Assembly (NCBI GenBank): GCA_022710185.1
Contig: JAKLHK010000034.1
Location: forward strand, 1 to 33,543
Source: Bacteroidota bacterium
GTDB taxonomy: Bacteria; Bacteroidota; Bacteroidia; Bacteroidales; JAGNHN01
Direction of reading: 5' to 3'
Length of the DNA stretch: 33,543 nucleotides
Position numbers and translations under genes: made by a program. Below the pieces are notes generated by a model. That model did not search any database and was not told where the DNA came from. It was given only the letters and a program-made list of their open reading frames with translations. Positions 8,909 to 16,852 of this stretch are shown in pieces; positions within the stretch are counted from its first letter, which is position 1, and every line of letters starts with the position of its first letter.

Positions 8909-10204
8909 TCAGGAGATTGGAAGGTCGCCGGTGATCAGGTCGAGGCCGAGGTCAGGTCGCATATAGCTGTTTTCAAATTGAATAAGGCCTGCGGCAGCAT
9001 AGGCGTGGGCCCTGGCCTCAGCGGCATTGGGGGCGAGGGCCGTCACAGACAGCACCCTGCCCCCCGCGGTGAAGGCCTTTCCCTCATCATCGGGGGCGGT
9101 CCCTGCCTGGAAAACGAGGGCCTCAGTGGCTTCTTCCAGTCCCATGATCGGGAAGCCTTTCTCAAAGGCGTCGGGGTAGCCCCCGGAGGCGAGGACAATG
9201 GTGAGCGCGTGGGACGGACTGATCTCCAGCGTATGTCCGGCGAGCTCTGCCCTGGCCGCTGCACAGAGCAGCGGGACGAGGTCGGAGGTTATGCGCGGCA
9301 TCACCGACTGGGTCTCCGGGTCGCCCATCCGGACATTATATTCGATCACATAGGGCTCTCCCTGCACGTTCATTAATCCGAAGAACAGGAAGCCCTTATA
9401 GGGTATCCCTTCCCGGGCCAATCCTTGCACGGTAGGCTCCACGATGCGCTGCTCCACCTTGCGCATGAAGTCTTTCCTGGCAAAAGGCACGGGCGATACG
9501 GATCCCATCCCCCCGGTGTTGGGACCGGTATCACCTTCGCCTATGCGTTTGTAGTCCTTGGCTTCGGGAAGGAGGCAATAGCTTATTCCATCGGTAAGGG
9601 CAAATACGGAAAGCTCCACCCCCTTCAGGAATTCTTCGATCACTACCGTAGCCGAAGCCTTACCGAAGCGCCCCCCGAGCATGTCCCTGAGGGTGTCGGC
9701 CGCTTCCTGGAATGACTCCGTGATGATCACGCCCTTGCCGGCGGCCAGTCCGTCGGCTTTGAGAACATAAGGTGCCCTCATACCCTGGAGGAATTGTAGC
9801 CCCTTGTCCAGGGTATCGGCGTTAACGCTGAGGTAGGCCGCCGTAGGGATACCATGCCGCAGCATGAAGGCCTTGGCGAAATCCTTGCTGCTTTCCAGCT
9901 GGGCTCCCAGGCGTCCGGGGCCTACTATAAGCAGGTCCTTCAGGCCCGCCTCCGCATGAAGGAAGTCGGTGAGCCCGTCGGCCAGGGGCTGCTCCGGTCC
10001 GATGACAAGGAGGCCGATGCCCAGGTCCCGGATGGCGCCTGCGATGCGGTTGAATTCGTGGGTCTTGATATCCAGATTGATACCCACAGAGGGGGTTCCG
10101 GCATTGCCCGGTGCGATAAAGAGGGTGGAACATTCGGGGCTCTGGGCCAGTTTCCAGGCCAGGGCATGCTCCCTGCCTCCGGATCCTATGATGAGAATAT
10201 TCAT
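8909..10204 (-). CDS. purD: Phosphoribosylamine-glycine ligase (GAR synthetase)
   Basis: PurD catalyses the second step of de novo purine synthesis, joining 5-phosphoribosylamine and glycine with ATP. I use the ATG at 10204 (431 residues) because it gives the family's exact N-terminus 'MNILIIGSGGREHAL' and leaves a 23-base gap to the upstream stop. The frame is open to 10273, but that extension would overlap the glycosyltransferase and has no family counterpart. ATP-grasp motifs are present: 'KADGLAAGKGV', 'DTGPNTGGMG' and 'EYNVRMGDPETQ'. It is an intact enzyme inside a unit otherwise made of envelope-type genes, with no other purine gene in the window. Confidence 0.96.
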   Translation of the reverse strand: MNILIIGSGGREHALAWKLAQSPECSTLFIAPGNAGTPSVGINLDIKTHEFNRIAGAIRDLGIGLLVIGPEQPLADGLTDFLHAEAGLKDLLIVGPGRLGAQLESSKDFAKAFMLRHGIPTAAYLSVNADTLDKGLQFLQGMRAPYVLKADGLAAGKGVIITESFQEAADTLRDMLGGRFGKASATVVIEEFLKGVELSVFALTDGISYCLLPEAKDYKRIGEGDTGPNTGGMGSVSPVPFARKDFMRKVEQRIVEPTVQGLAREGIPYKGFLFFGLMNVQGEPYVIEYNVRMGDPETQSVMPRITSDLVPLLCAAARAELAGHTLEISPSHALTIVLASGGYPDAFEKGFPIMGLEEATEALVFQAGTAPDDEGKAFTAGGRVLSVTALAPNAAEARAHAYAAAGLIQFENSYMRPDLGLDLITGDLPIS

Positions 10205-10227
10205 TCGCAGGGTGTTGGTCATCAAAG

Positions 10228-11364
10228 TTAAAAAGAGCTGCCTGAGCGCTGGCAGTTCCGTATGGAATTCCACAGCAGCCCGGCGGTTTGCTCCCAGCTG
10301 AAGTCCCTGAGCCGAAGGCTGCCCTTGTCTGCAAGCTCACTGAGTGCATCGGGGTCGTTAAGGACCCGCACCATGGCACGGGCTATACTGGCCGTATCGA
10401 AGGGGTCGACCAGCAGGGCGGCCTCTCCAGCGATTTCAGGCATGGAGGTGAGGTTGGAGGTGATTACCGGCACCCGGCAACGGAAGGCTTCGAGGATGGG
10501 AATGCCAAAGCCCTCGAAGTAGCTGACGTAGGTGAGGGCCGCAGCAGCCCCCAGGGCCTCCTGAAGCCCGCTTGGTACCATGCGTCCGGTGAAGATGACG
10601 TCGCTGGAATGGCGCATGCTCCGGTAAGCCTCGTCGATGGGCCGGGTCCACCACTTTCGCCCTCCGGTGATGAGAAGGGCTACGTCATGTCCCTGTTCCC
10701 TTACCTGGTCGAAGGCCTCGAACAAACGCACCAGGTTTTTGCGGGGATGCTGTGCTCCGATGAAGATGAAGTAGGGCCTGCCCCCGCTGAGGCGATCGCG
10801 TGCAGACTGCACCTCTTCCGGTCCGAGCGGGCGGAAGCCCTCGTTCACTCCGTTGTACACCACATCAATGCGGTCTGCGGGTATGCCGTAAGTGGAGGCG
10901 ATGTCCTGCCTGCTGAACTGCGAAACGGTAGCCAGGCGGGTAGCCTTGTGTGCGTATAAGGGAAAGAAATGCCGGTAATACCAACGTTCTGCCCAGGGAA
11001 TGTCCTGAGGATAGTGCTCGAAGTTCAGATCATGGAAGACGGCGAGCGAGGGTACCCTGGAATTCAGGGGGAGATAGCCATCGGGGGAAACGAAGATATC
11101 GGCCTTGTGCTTCCGCAGCAGCCGTGGTACAACATGCTCGAACCAGGCGTAGTACAGGATAGGGTGGCGGGCCTGAGGACCGGCGACGACAGCTTGGATG
11201 TTGGGCGAAGTGATGAATGCCGGGTCGTACGACCGGTCGAAAAGGTAGAGGAACTCGTGTTCCGGATGGTCCCCGGCCATCCTGCGAAAGGTCTCGAAGG
11301 TGAACCAACCGATGCCTTCGAGCTTACCGGGCAGGAGCAGGCGGGTGTTGACGGCGATCCTCAC
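10228..11364 (-). CDS. GT4-family glycosyltransferase
   Basis: The conserved part begins 'RIAVNTRLLLPGKLEGIGWF', so I take the GTG at 11364 as start (378 residues). The same frame continues to 11733, but that extension runs antisense through the start of the flippase gene and is not protein-like; an ATG at 11472 is possible but would overlap the flippase start codon. The C-terminal Rossmann half has 'YFIFIGAQHPRKNLVRLFEAF' split by the usual turn, then 'SYFEGFGIPILEAF', the GT-B/GT4 nucleotide-sugar site with its E-x7-E pattern, and 'SNLTSMPEIAGEAALLVDP'. It should transfer a sugar from an NDP donor to a surface glycan or lipid-linked precursor in the cytoplasm. Donor and acceptor cannot be read from sequence. 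Confidence 0.88.
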   Translation of the reverse strand: MRIAVNTRLLLPGKLEGIGWFTFETFRRMAGDHPEHEFLYLFDRSYDPAFITSPNIQAVVAGPQARHPILYYAWFEHVVPRLLRKHKADIFVSPDGYLPLNSRVPSLAVFHDLNFEHYPQDIPWAERWYYRHFFPLYAHKATRLATVSQFSRQDIASTYGIPADRIDVVYNGVNEGFRPLGPEEVQSARDRLSGGRPYFIFIGAQHPRKNLVRLFEAFDQVREQGHDVALLITGGRKWWTRPIDEAYRSMRHSSDVIFTGRMVPSGLQEALGAAAALTYVSYFEGFGIPILEAFRCRVPVITSNLTSMPEIAGEAALLVDPFDTASIARAMVRVLNDPDALSELADKGSLRLRDFSWEQTAGLLWNSIRNCQRSGSSF

Positions 11365-11411
11365 GTGTTCAGGTAGCGGTGTCCCCCGCAGGTCTGGTTC
11401 GAATAAACTGC

Positions 11412-11419
11412 TAACTTTG
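11412..11419 (+). promoter_or_regulatory. Bacteroidota -7 element for the polysaccharide flippase
   Basis: TAACTTTG matches TAnnTTTG exactly and lies 51 bases before the flippase ATG, in the 106-base gap between the divergent glycosyltransferase and flippase starts. I see no convincing -33 TTG at the expected distance. Confidence 0.4.
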
Positions 11420-11470
11420 GCAAATATCCTAAAAATTGCCTTGCCCGGGAGGGCCCTGCCCTGACGCTTC

Positions 11471-12925
11471 ATGCAAAGGAAATTCATCACCAACCTGGCC
11501 CTGCTGATCTTCCTGAACCTGCTGGTCAAGCCCTTCTGGATCTTCGGGATCGACCGTTCGGTGCAGAACGCGGTGGGGGCCGGGGAATACGGATCGTATT
11601 TCGCCCTGCTGAACTTTACCTTCATTTTCAATATACTGCTCGACCTGGGCATCACCAATTTCAACAACCGCAACATTGCCAGGCACCAGCAGCTGCTGCA
11701 CAAGCATTTCAGCGGAATAGTATCGCTGCGCATAGTGTTGGCCCTGCTTTATCTGGGGGTCACCATGTCCCTGGGCGTTTTGGCGGGCTATGGGCCAGAA
11801 CAGCTGGGCATGATGGCCATACTGGCCGCCAACCAGTTCCTTGCTGCCTTCATCCTTTACATAAGGTCCAATATCTCCGGCTTGCTGCTTTTCCGTACCG
11901 ACAGCCTCATCAGTGTGCTCGACCGCAGCCTGATGATCCTTTTCTGCGGGCTGCTGCTGTGGACCGATCTGGGTGGAGGGGAGTTCAGCATCATGTGGCT
12001 GGTGTGGTCGCAAACCCTGGCTTATGGCCTTACCGCCCTGGTGGCCCTGGCGGCGGTGGTCCGGCGTAGTGGATTCAGCAAACTGCGCTTCGGAAAGGCC
12101 TTTTCCCTGATGATCCTGAAAAAGAGCTTCCCTTTTGCTTTGCTTATCCTACTGATGACCCTGCACAACCGACTGGATGCCGTGCTGCTCGAGCGACTGC
12201 TTCCCGCTGGTGCCGGCGCAGAGCAGGCCGGGATCTATGCTCAGGGATTTCGCCTGCTGGACGCAGTAAACCAATTTGCCTACCTCTTCGCCGTGCTGCT
12301 GCTTCCCCTGTTCTCGCGCATGCTGGGCCATCATGAGCCGGTCACCGGACTGGTGAAGCTGGCCTTTATCCTACTTTTTACCGGGACCTTTATCCTCAGC
12401 GTTTTTTCCTCAGTATACAGCCTTCCGCTGATGGATCTGCTATACAAAGAGCACGAAGAAGCGGCGGCCGGGGTGTTCCGTATCCTGATCTGGGCCTCCG
12501 TACCCATGGCCGTAGGCTATGTCTTCGGTACCCTGCTTACCGCCAACGGTAACCTTTATGCCCTGAGTATCATTGCCGCGGCAGGCATGGCCGTCAGCGT
12601 GCTCCTGAACCTGCTGCTGATACCCGGCATGCAGTCGCTGGGCCCGGCCATTGCAGCGCTGGCCACTCAGGGAATCACTGTGCTGGCCCAGGTGGTGCTG
12701 AGCCTGCGTTTGTTCCGCTTCAGCCTGGCCAGGGGAACCCTGCTCCGCCTGCTGGCCTTTGTTGGCGGGGTATTGTTGCTGGCCTATGGGTGCCACGCCC
12801 TGGTCAACTCCTGGGGCTTGGGGATGCTTGCCGGCATGACGCTTAGCCTGATCCTGGCTATGGGGATTCGACTTATCCGCCCCATGGAGCTTCTGCGGGT
12901 GCTGAGGCCTGAACGCATCCCCTGA
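11471..12925 (+). CDS. Wzx-type polysaccharide flippase (MOP superfamily)
   Basis: The 484-residue protein is almost entirely hydrophobic helices (about 12-14 segments), with the N-terminal pattern 'FLNLLVKPFWIFGIDRSVQNAVG' broken by loops and 'LLDLGITNFNNRNIARH' typical of polysaccharide-biosynthesis flippases. Such proteins move undecaprenyl-linked glycan units across the inner membrane. The next two genes encode a Wzz-like and an O-antigen ligase/Wzy-like protein on the same strand, which makes this a Wzx/Wzy-type export set. The ATG at 11471 follows the promoter motif at 11412. A lipid II flippase of the MurJ branch is a less likely alternative because the context is polysaccharide, not peptidoglycan. 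Confidence 0.86.
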   Translation: MQRKFITNLALLIFLNLLVKPFWIFGIDRSVQNAVGAGEYGSYFALLNFTFIFNILLDLGITNFNNRNIARHQQLLHKHFSGIVSLRIVLALLYLGVTMSLGVLAGYGPEQLGMMAILAANQFLAAFILYIRSNISGLLLFRTDSLISVLDRSLMILFCGLLLWTDLGGGEFSIMWLVWSQTLAYGLTALVALAAVVRRSGFSKLRFGKAFSLMILKKSFPFALLILLMTLHNRLDAVLLERLLPAGAGAEQAGIYAQGFRLLDAVNQFAYLFAVLLLPLFSRMLGHHEPVTGLVKLAFILLFTGTFILSVFSSVYSLPLMDLLYKEHEEAAAGVFRILIWASVPMAVGYVFGTLLTANGNLYALSIIAAAGMAVSVLLNLLLIPGMQSLGPAIAALATQGITVLAQVVLSLRLFRFSLARGTLLRLLAFVGGVLLLAYGCHALVNSWGLGMLAGMTLSLILAMGIRLIRPMELLRVLRPERIP

Positions 12926-12968
12926 TCGCGCCCGGATGGCTTGTGGGTCAGAGGATGGAAATATTCCT

Positions 12969-12976
12969 TACTTTTG
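12969..12976 (+). promoter_or_regulatory. Bacteroidota -7 element for the Wzz-Wzz gene
   Basis: TACTTTTG matches TAnnTTTG, 30 bases before the ATG at 13006. A TTG at 12941-12943 lies upstream, with a 25-base spacer that is somewhat long. A start site just downstream of this motif would exclude the possible earlier starts at 12943 and 12955, supporting the ATG at 13006. Confidence 0.42.
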
Positions 12977-13005
12977 GGGTTCGAATAACCTCAGGGGGCC
13001 TCACT

Positions 13006-15234
13006 ATGGAGCAGCAGCGCGCTGAACGGGTTGATTACGATTCCACCGGGTTCATCATGTTCCTGTACCGCTGGCGCAGGGTAATCCTCGCCGCGGCGGC
13101 TATCGCCCTGCTGGGGTCGGTGATCTTCTCATCACCCTGGTTCATCCCTCCCAAGTACAAGTCCACGGTGGTCATGTTCCCCGTGTCCAGTAACTCCATT
13201 TCCAAAGCCCTGCTCAGTGAGAATTTTGGGGGAAAGACGGACATCCTGGAGTTCGGTGAGGAAGAACAGGCTGAGCAGATGCTGCAGATCCTGAGTTCCA
13301 ACAAGATACGCGAGAGCGTCATCCGTACCTTCGGGCTGATGACACACTATGGGATTGACACCAGTTCCCGCTACCGCCATACCCGCCTTTACAAGGAATA
13401 CGACCGGAACATCTCCTTCCGGCGGACGGAATTCATGGCAGTAGAGATCTCGGTACTGGATACCGATCCTCAGATGGCCGCAGATATCGCAAACGAGATC
13501 GCCGCTCTTCTTGATTCCACCAAGAATGAGATGCAGCGTCAGCGTGCCGAGAAGGCCTTTCGCATCGTGGAGGCCGAGTATCTCAGCCTCCGCGCCCAGG
13601 TGCAGGAGATGGAGGATTCCCTGACCTTCCTGCGCCAGATGGGGGTGCACGATTACGAAAGCCAGTCGGAGATGATCAACCAACAGCTGGCTATCGAGAT
13701 CGCCCGGGGTAACACCGCAGGTATACGGGCCCTGGAAGGGAAGCTGGATATGCTGGCCCGCTACGGTGGCCCCTATGTCTCCCTTCGCGACGCCCTCGAG
13801 CATGAAAAGAAACAACTGAGCCTGATCAAGGCCAAGTATGAGGAAGCCAAGGTGGATGCCCAGCAGGAGCTTCCCCAGAAGTTCCTCGTCAATACGGCCT
13901 ATAAAGCAGAGAAAAAGTCTTACCCCATCCGTTGGCTCATCGTCAGCGTGACGGTCCTCCTGACCTTCATCCTGACCATCTTCGCCCTGGTCATGCTGGA
14001 TAACCTCCGCCATGTTCCGTGGAAAAAAAAAAGGGGGACACAGCACCTAAGCGCGTACTTTTCGGAGAACCCTCCGGAACGCAAGGAGGGCTCCCCCCGA
14101 CAGAGTTCCCCACTCGACCACAGGGTAGCTGAAACATGGAGTCCCCCGCCGCGAAGCGGGCCCCAGCCCCGGGATGAACAGGAGATCGCAGCAAATCAAC
14201 GGACAGAAGAAACTCAGGAACAACAACAGCAAAACGCAATACCACGTAGACCAGAGATCAAAGCAAACGCAGGCATGACAAACCCCACGGACAATATGCA
14301 TCTACTCCAGGTCCTGGTCAGATGGCGCCGCCATCTGGCAGTGATCGGGGTGATCGCTGCCGTGCTTGCCATGCTGGTCTCCAGCCCGCTGGTCATCAAA
14401 CCTCGTTATAAATCCTTCGCCACCCTTTACCCTTCCAATATCTGGCCCTACTCAGACGAAAGCGAGTCGGAGCAGATGCTTCAGCTGCTGAATTCCACGG
14501 AGGTCCGCGACAGCGTGGTGCGCAAATTCGACCTGGGGGCACATTACGGTCTTGATCCTGCGGACAAGTACTATCAATCGGCGCTGTACTATATGTACTC
14601 CCGCTATGTGAATATCCGCAAGACGGAGTTCGAGGCCGTACAGATCGAGGTGATGGACACCGATCCACTGATCGCCAGCGAGATGGTCTCCTACCTCATC
14701 TCCTCATACAATCGTATGGTCAACGCATTGCACCACGAGAAGTTCCGGGAGGTCATGGATAATTATGATCTGGTGTTGGTCACCAAAAAGGCCCACATCG
14801 ATTCCCTTCGGAAGCGGCTGTTCGAACTGAACTCCCAGTACGGTCTCCTCGATTATCAGAGCCAGAGCCGGGAGATCACCGAAGGCTACCTGGGTACGCT
14901 GGACGGGCCCGGAGGAAGGGTGAACATGCAGGCTGTGCTCAGCATGAAGAAGAACATGGAGGAGAAGGGTGCCGAACTGTTGATGCTGCAGGAGATGATC
15001 CGGGCCGAGGCTGATGGCTATGCTGAATTCAAGCTCGACTACGATCAGGCCATGCTCGATGTCAACCGCAAATACACCCATGCCTCGGTCATTTCCCCAC
15101 CTTATCCGGCCGACAAGAAGGCCTATCCCGTCCGCTGGCTCATCGTGGTCATGACCACCCTGGCGGCTCTGCTCCTGGCTGTGCTGGTTATTGCTATCAT
15201 CGAGAACCCGCGCGTGCGTTCGCTGCGGTTCTGA
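13006..15234 (+). CDS. Duplicated and fused Wzz-type chain-length/polysaccharide co-polymerase
   Basis: Two paralogous Wzz-family proteins lie in one open frame (742 residues from the ATG at 13006). Copy 1: membrane segment ~25-46, periplasmic region with coiled coil, second segment ~310-334 after 'YPIRWLIV'. Copy 2: segment ~444-464, then a second segment ~711-732 after 'YPVRWLIV'. Matching blocks include 'EQAEQMLQILSS' / 'ESEQMLQLLNS' and 'RRTEFMAVEISVLDTDPQ' / 'RKTEFEAVQIEVMDTDPL'. There is no kinase domain. Wzz proteins set glycan chain length in the periplasm with both termini cytoplasmic, so a cytoplasmic linker is topologically sensible. The ~90-residue linker starts at an A10G5 run, is rich in Pro, Gln and charged residues, and carries hairpins as if once intergenic. 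A new start (ATG at 14275) precedes copy 2. The product may be a true fusion, or two proteins separated by slippage or a sequence error. Confidence 0.85.
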   Translation: MEQQRAERVDYDSTGFIMFLYRWRRVILAAAAIALLGSVIFSSPWFIPPKYKSTVVMFPVSSNSISKALLSENFGGKTDILEFGEEEQAEQMLQILSSNKIRESVIRTFGLMTHYGIDTSSRYRHTRLYKEYDRNISFRRTEFMAVEISVLDTDPQMAADIANEIAALLDSTKNEMQRQRAEKAFRIVEAEYLSLRAQVQEMEDSLTFLRQMGVHDYESQSEMINQQLAIEIARGNTAGIRALEGKLDMLARYGGPYVSLRDALEHEKKQLSLIKAKYEEAKVDAQQELPQKFLVNTAYKAEKKSYPIRWLIVSVTVLLTFILTIFALVMLDNLRHVPWKKKRGTQHLSAYFSENPPERKEGSPRQSSPLDHRVAETWSPPPRSGPQPRDEQEIAANQRTEETQEQQQQNAIPRRPEIKANAGMTNPTDNMHLLQVLVRWRRHLAVIGVIAAVLAMLVSSPLVIKPRYKSFATLYPSNIWPYSDESESEQMLQLLNSTEVRDSVVRKFDLGAHYGLDPADKYYQSALYYMYSRYVNIRKTEFEAVQIEVMDTDPLIASEMVSYLISSYNRMVNALHHEKFREVMDNYDLVLVTKKAHIDSLRKRLFELNSQYGLLDYQSQSREITEGYLGTLDGPGGRVNMQAVLSMKKNMEEKGAELLMLQEMIRAEADGYAEFKLDYDQAMLDVNRKYTHASVISPPYPADKKAYPVRWLIVVMTTLAALLLAVLVIAIIENPRVRSLRF
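14023..14037 (+). other. A10G5 homopolymer slip site at the Wzz-Wzz junction
   Basis: Ten A residues (14023-14032) are followed directly by five G residues inside the coding frame, right after the first Wzz copy's last membrane helix. One extra base would end copy 1 at a TGA at 14130-14132 after a lysine-rich tail; one fewer base would stop at a TAA at 14048-14050. Only the length as written joins the two copies. Confidence 0.7.
14064..14094. other. Hairpin inside the Wzz-Wzz linker
   Basis: GGAG (14064-14067), a two-base bulge and CCCTCC (14070-14075) pair with GGAGGG (14085-14090) and CTCC (14091-14094) around a 9-base loop. This is a 10-bp terminator-like stem without a T tract, in the stretch that links the two Wzz copies. 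A second small hairpin (CCCGC and GCGGG arms) follows at about 14145-14160. Confidence 0.5.
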
Positions 15235-15258
15235 GCGGTATTAACACCGATTGCGGCG

Positions 15259-16683
15259 ATGGAGAAGCGAAAGCTCCTGTGGGTCTATGGTCTGAGCGCG
15301 GCATTCGTCCTGCTCAACACCTGGTTTGTGGCCCGGGAGAATTTCTACTTCATGGCCCTGCCGCTGCTGCTGATGGTGGGGTTGCTCTTTCTGTTTTCGT
15401 TGGATACGGTAGTCCTCCTCATCGCCTTCCTTACTCCGCTGGCGGTCGGACTCCCTGAATCGGAGCTGGGCATCAACGTTTCCATGCCCACTGAACCCCT
15501 GCTTTTTGGGATACTTGTGCTGTTCAGTGTAAAGCTGCTGCTGGAAGGCGGCCTCGACCGCCGGATTGTGAGGCATCCCGTGAGCGTGGCCATCTTCATA
15601 CAGCTCGGCTGGATGGCCATCACCACCCTCACCAGCGAGCTTCCCTGGGTCTCGTTGAAGTACCTCGTGGCCAGGCTATGGTTCGTGGTGCCCATCTATT
15701 TTCTTGGTACGCAGCTGTTCCGTGATCCTGTCGCCTTCCGGAAATTCAGCTGGCTATACGTGAGCGGGCTCATCATTGTGATCTTCTATACCATTGTCAA
15801 GCATTCCAGCTTTGGGTTCGATGAGGACATCGGGCATTGGGTGATGCGGCCTTTTTACAATGACCACACCCAGTATGGTGCCATGCTGGCCTTCTTTATT
15901 CCCATGTTGGCTGGGTTCAGTTTCTCACCGCGTTATTCCCGCACCATGCGTATGGCCGCCCTGATCGCTTTGGGCATATTGTTCGTGGCCCTCTATCTGT
16001 CCTTCAGCCGCGCCGCCTGGATCAGCCTGGTGGCTGCCTTCGGGGTATACGTGCTGTTCCGTCTGAGGATCCGCTTCCATTGGGTGGCCCTCAGTATTGT
16101 GACGGTGGTCATGCTGTTCTTTTCCTTCCAGCACCAGATCATTGAGCGGCTGGAACGCAATAAGCAGGACTCATCCACCGACCTGGTGGAGCACATACAA
16201 TCTATCACCAACATCTCCTCCGACGCTTCCAACCTGGAGCGCATCAACCGCTGGCAGTCGGCCATCCGCATGTTCCACGAGCGGCCGTTCTGGGGCTGGG
16301 GACCCGGGACCTACCAGTTTGTCTACGCGCCCTTCCAGCATAGCCAGGAGAAGACCATTATCAGCACCAATGCCGGGGATATGGGCAATGCGCACAGTGA
16401 GTACATCGGGCCCCTTTCTGAGTCCGGGGTGATCGGCATGCTGAGCGTAATCCTGCTGATGGTGTTGGTGCTGTATACCGGACTGAAGGTGGCCCGTCAT
16501 GCGGCCTCACCCAGCGGGCGCGCCCTGGGACTCTCGGCAACCCTGGGGCTGTTTACCTATTATGTGCACGGTATCCTGAACAACTTCCTGGATTCCGACA
16601 AGGCCTCCGTGCCCTTCTGGGCCTTCATCGCGCTCATCGTGGTGGTGGACCTGTACGATAGGAGGAGTACTCCGAGTGACTAA
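15259..16683 (+). CDS. O-antigen ligase / Wzy-type polymerase family membrane protein
   Basis: The 474-residue protein has about 11-12 membrane helices and one large periplasmic loop (residues ~290-385) carrying the Wzy_C pattern: 'RINRWQSAIRMFHERPFWGWG', split by the loop start, then 'GNAHSEYIGPLSESGVIGM'. The conserved Arg/Trp and the 'H.EY...L.E.G..G' motif are shared by WaaL ligases and Wzy polymerases, and sequence alone does not separate the two. It starts 24 bases after the Wzz stop and closes a flippase-Wzz-Wzy-like set, so polymerising or ligating the exported glycan is the likely job. The stop is followed by a convergent gap filled with short repeats and no clear terminator. Confidence 0.85.
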   Translation: MEKRKLLWVYGLSAAFVLLNTWFVARENFYFMALPLLLMVGLLFLFSLDTVVLLIAFLTPLAVGLPESELGINVSMPTEPLLFGILVLFSVKLLLEGGLDRRIVRHPVSVAIFIQLGWMAITTLTSELPWVSLKYLVARLWFVVPIYFLGTQLFRDPVAFRKFSWLYVSGLIIVIFYTIVKHSSFGFDEDIGHWVMRPFYNDHTQYGAMLAFFIPMLAGFSFSPRYSRTMRMAALIALGILFVALYLSFSRAAWISLVAAFGVYVLFRLRIRFHWVALSIVTVVMLFFSFQHQIIERLERNKQDSSTDLVEHIQSITNISSDASNLERINRWQSAIRMFHERPFWGWGPGTYQFVYAPFQHSQEKTIISTNAGDMGNAHSEYIGPLSESGVIGMLSVILLMVLVLYTGLKVARHAASPSGRALGLSATLGLFTYYVHGILNNFLDSDKASVPFWAFIALIVVVDLYDRRSTPSD

Positions 16684-16685
16684 AT

Positions 16686-16706
16686 GCCTAAAGTACTTAA
16701 AGTACT
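16686..16706. repeat. Tandem TAAAGTACT copies with dyad symmetry
   Basis: Two adjacent TAAAGTACT copies lie just after the stop at 16683. Each contains the palindrome AAGTACTT or most of it, and the pair can fold as a 7-bp AT-rich stem with a 3-base loop. The role is unknown; it is too weak to call a terminator. Confidence 0.4.
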
Positions 16707-16776
16707 TAGGGTTAGGAGTTAATGGAGTTGAGGATAAGGGGGAGGGATTCCTTGGCAGAAAATGCTATGTAGCTCA

Positions 16777-16846
16777 ATATCAGACATCAGACATCAGATA
16801 TCAGACATCAGATATCAGATATCAGATATCAGATATCAGATATCAG
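16777..16846. repeat. Ten tandem heptamers A(T/C)ATCAG
   Basis: Ten head-to-tail 7-bp units run without interruption: seven ATATCAG and three ACATCAG, the C variants confined to units 2, 3 and 5. The array ends seven bases before the stop codon of the second LpxD-like gene (16853, minus strand), in the convergent gap with the O-antigen ligase gene. GATATC sites recur through it. The rest of the gap (16707-16776) shows nothing I can assign. Confidence 0.9.
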
Positions 16847-16852
16847 ATATTG

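Noticed and set aside
10205..10273. N-terminal extension of purD
   Set aside because: It overlaps the upstream glycosyltransferase and precedes the exact family start 'MNILIIGSGG'.
11365..11733. N-terminal extension of the GT4 glycosyltransferase
   Set aside because: Most of it lies antisense to the start of the flippase gene, and the family N-terminus begins at 11364.
16777..16846. CRISPR array
   Set aside because: Units are 7 bp, contiguous and without spacers, and no cas gene is present. The same holds for 23867-23969 and 33443-33543.
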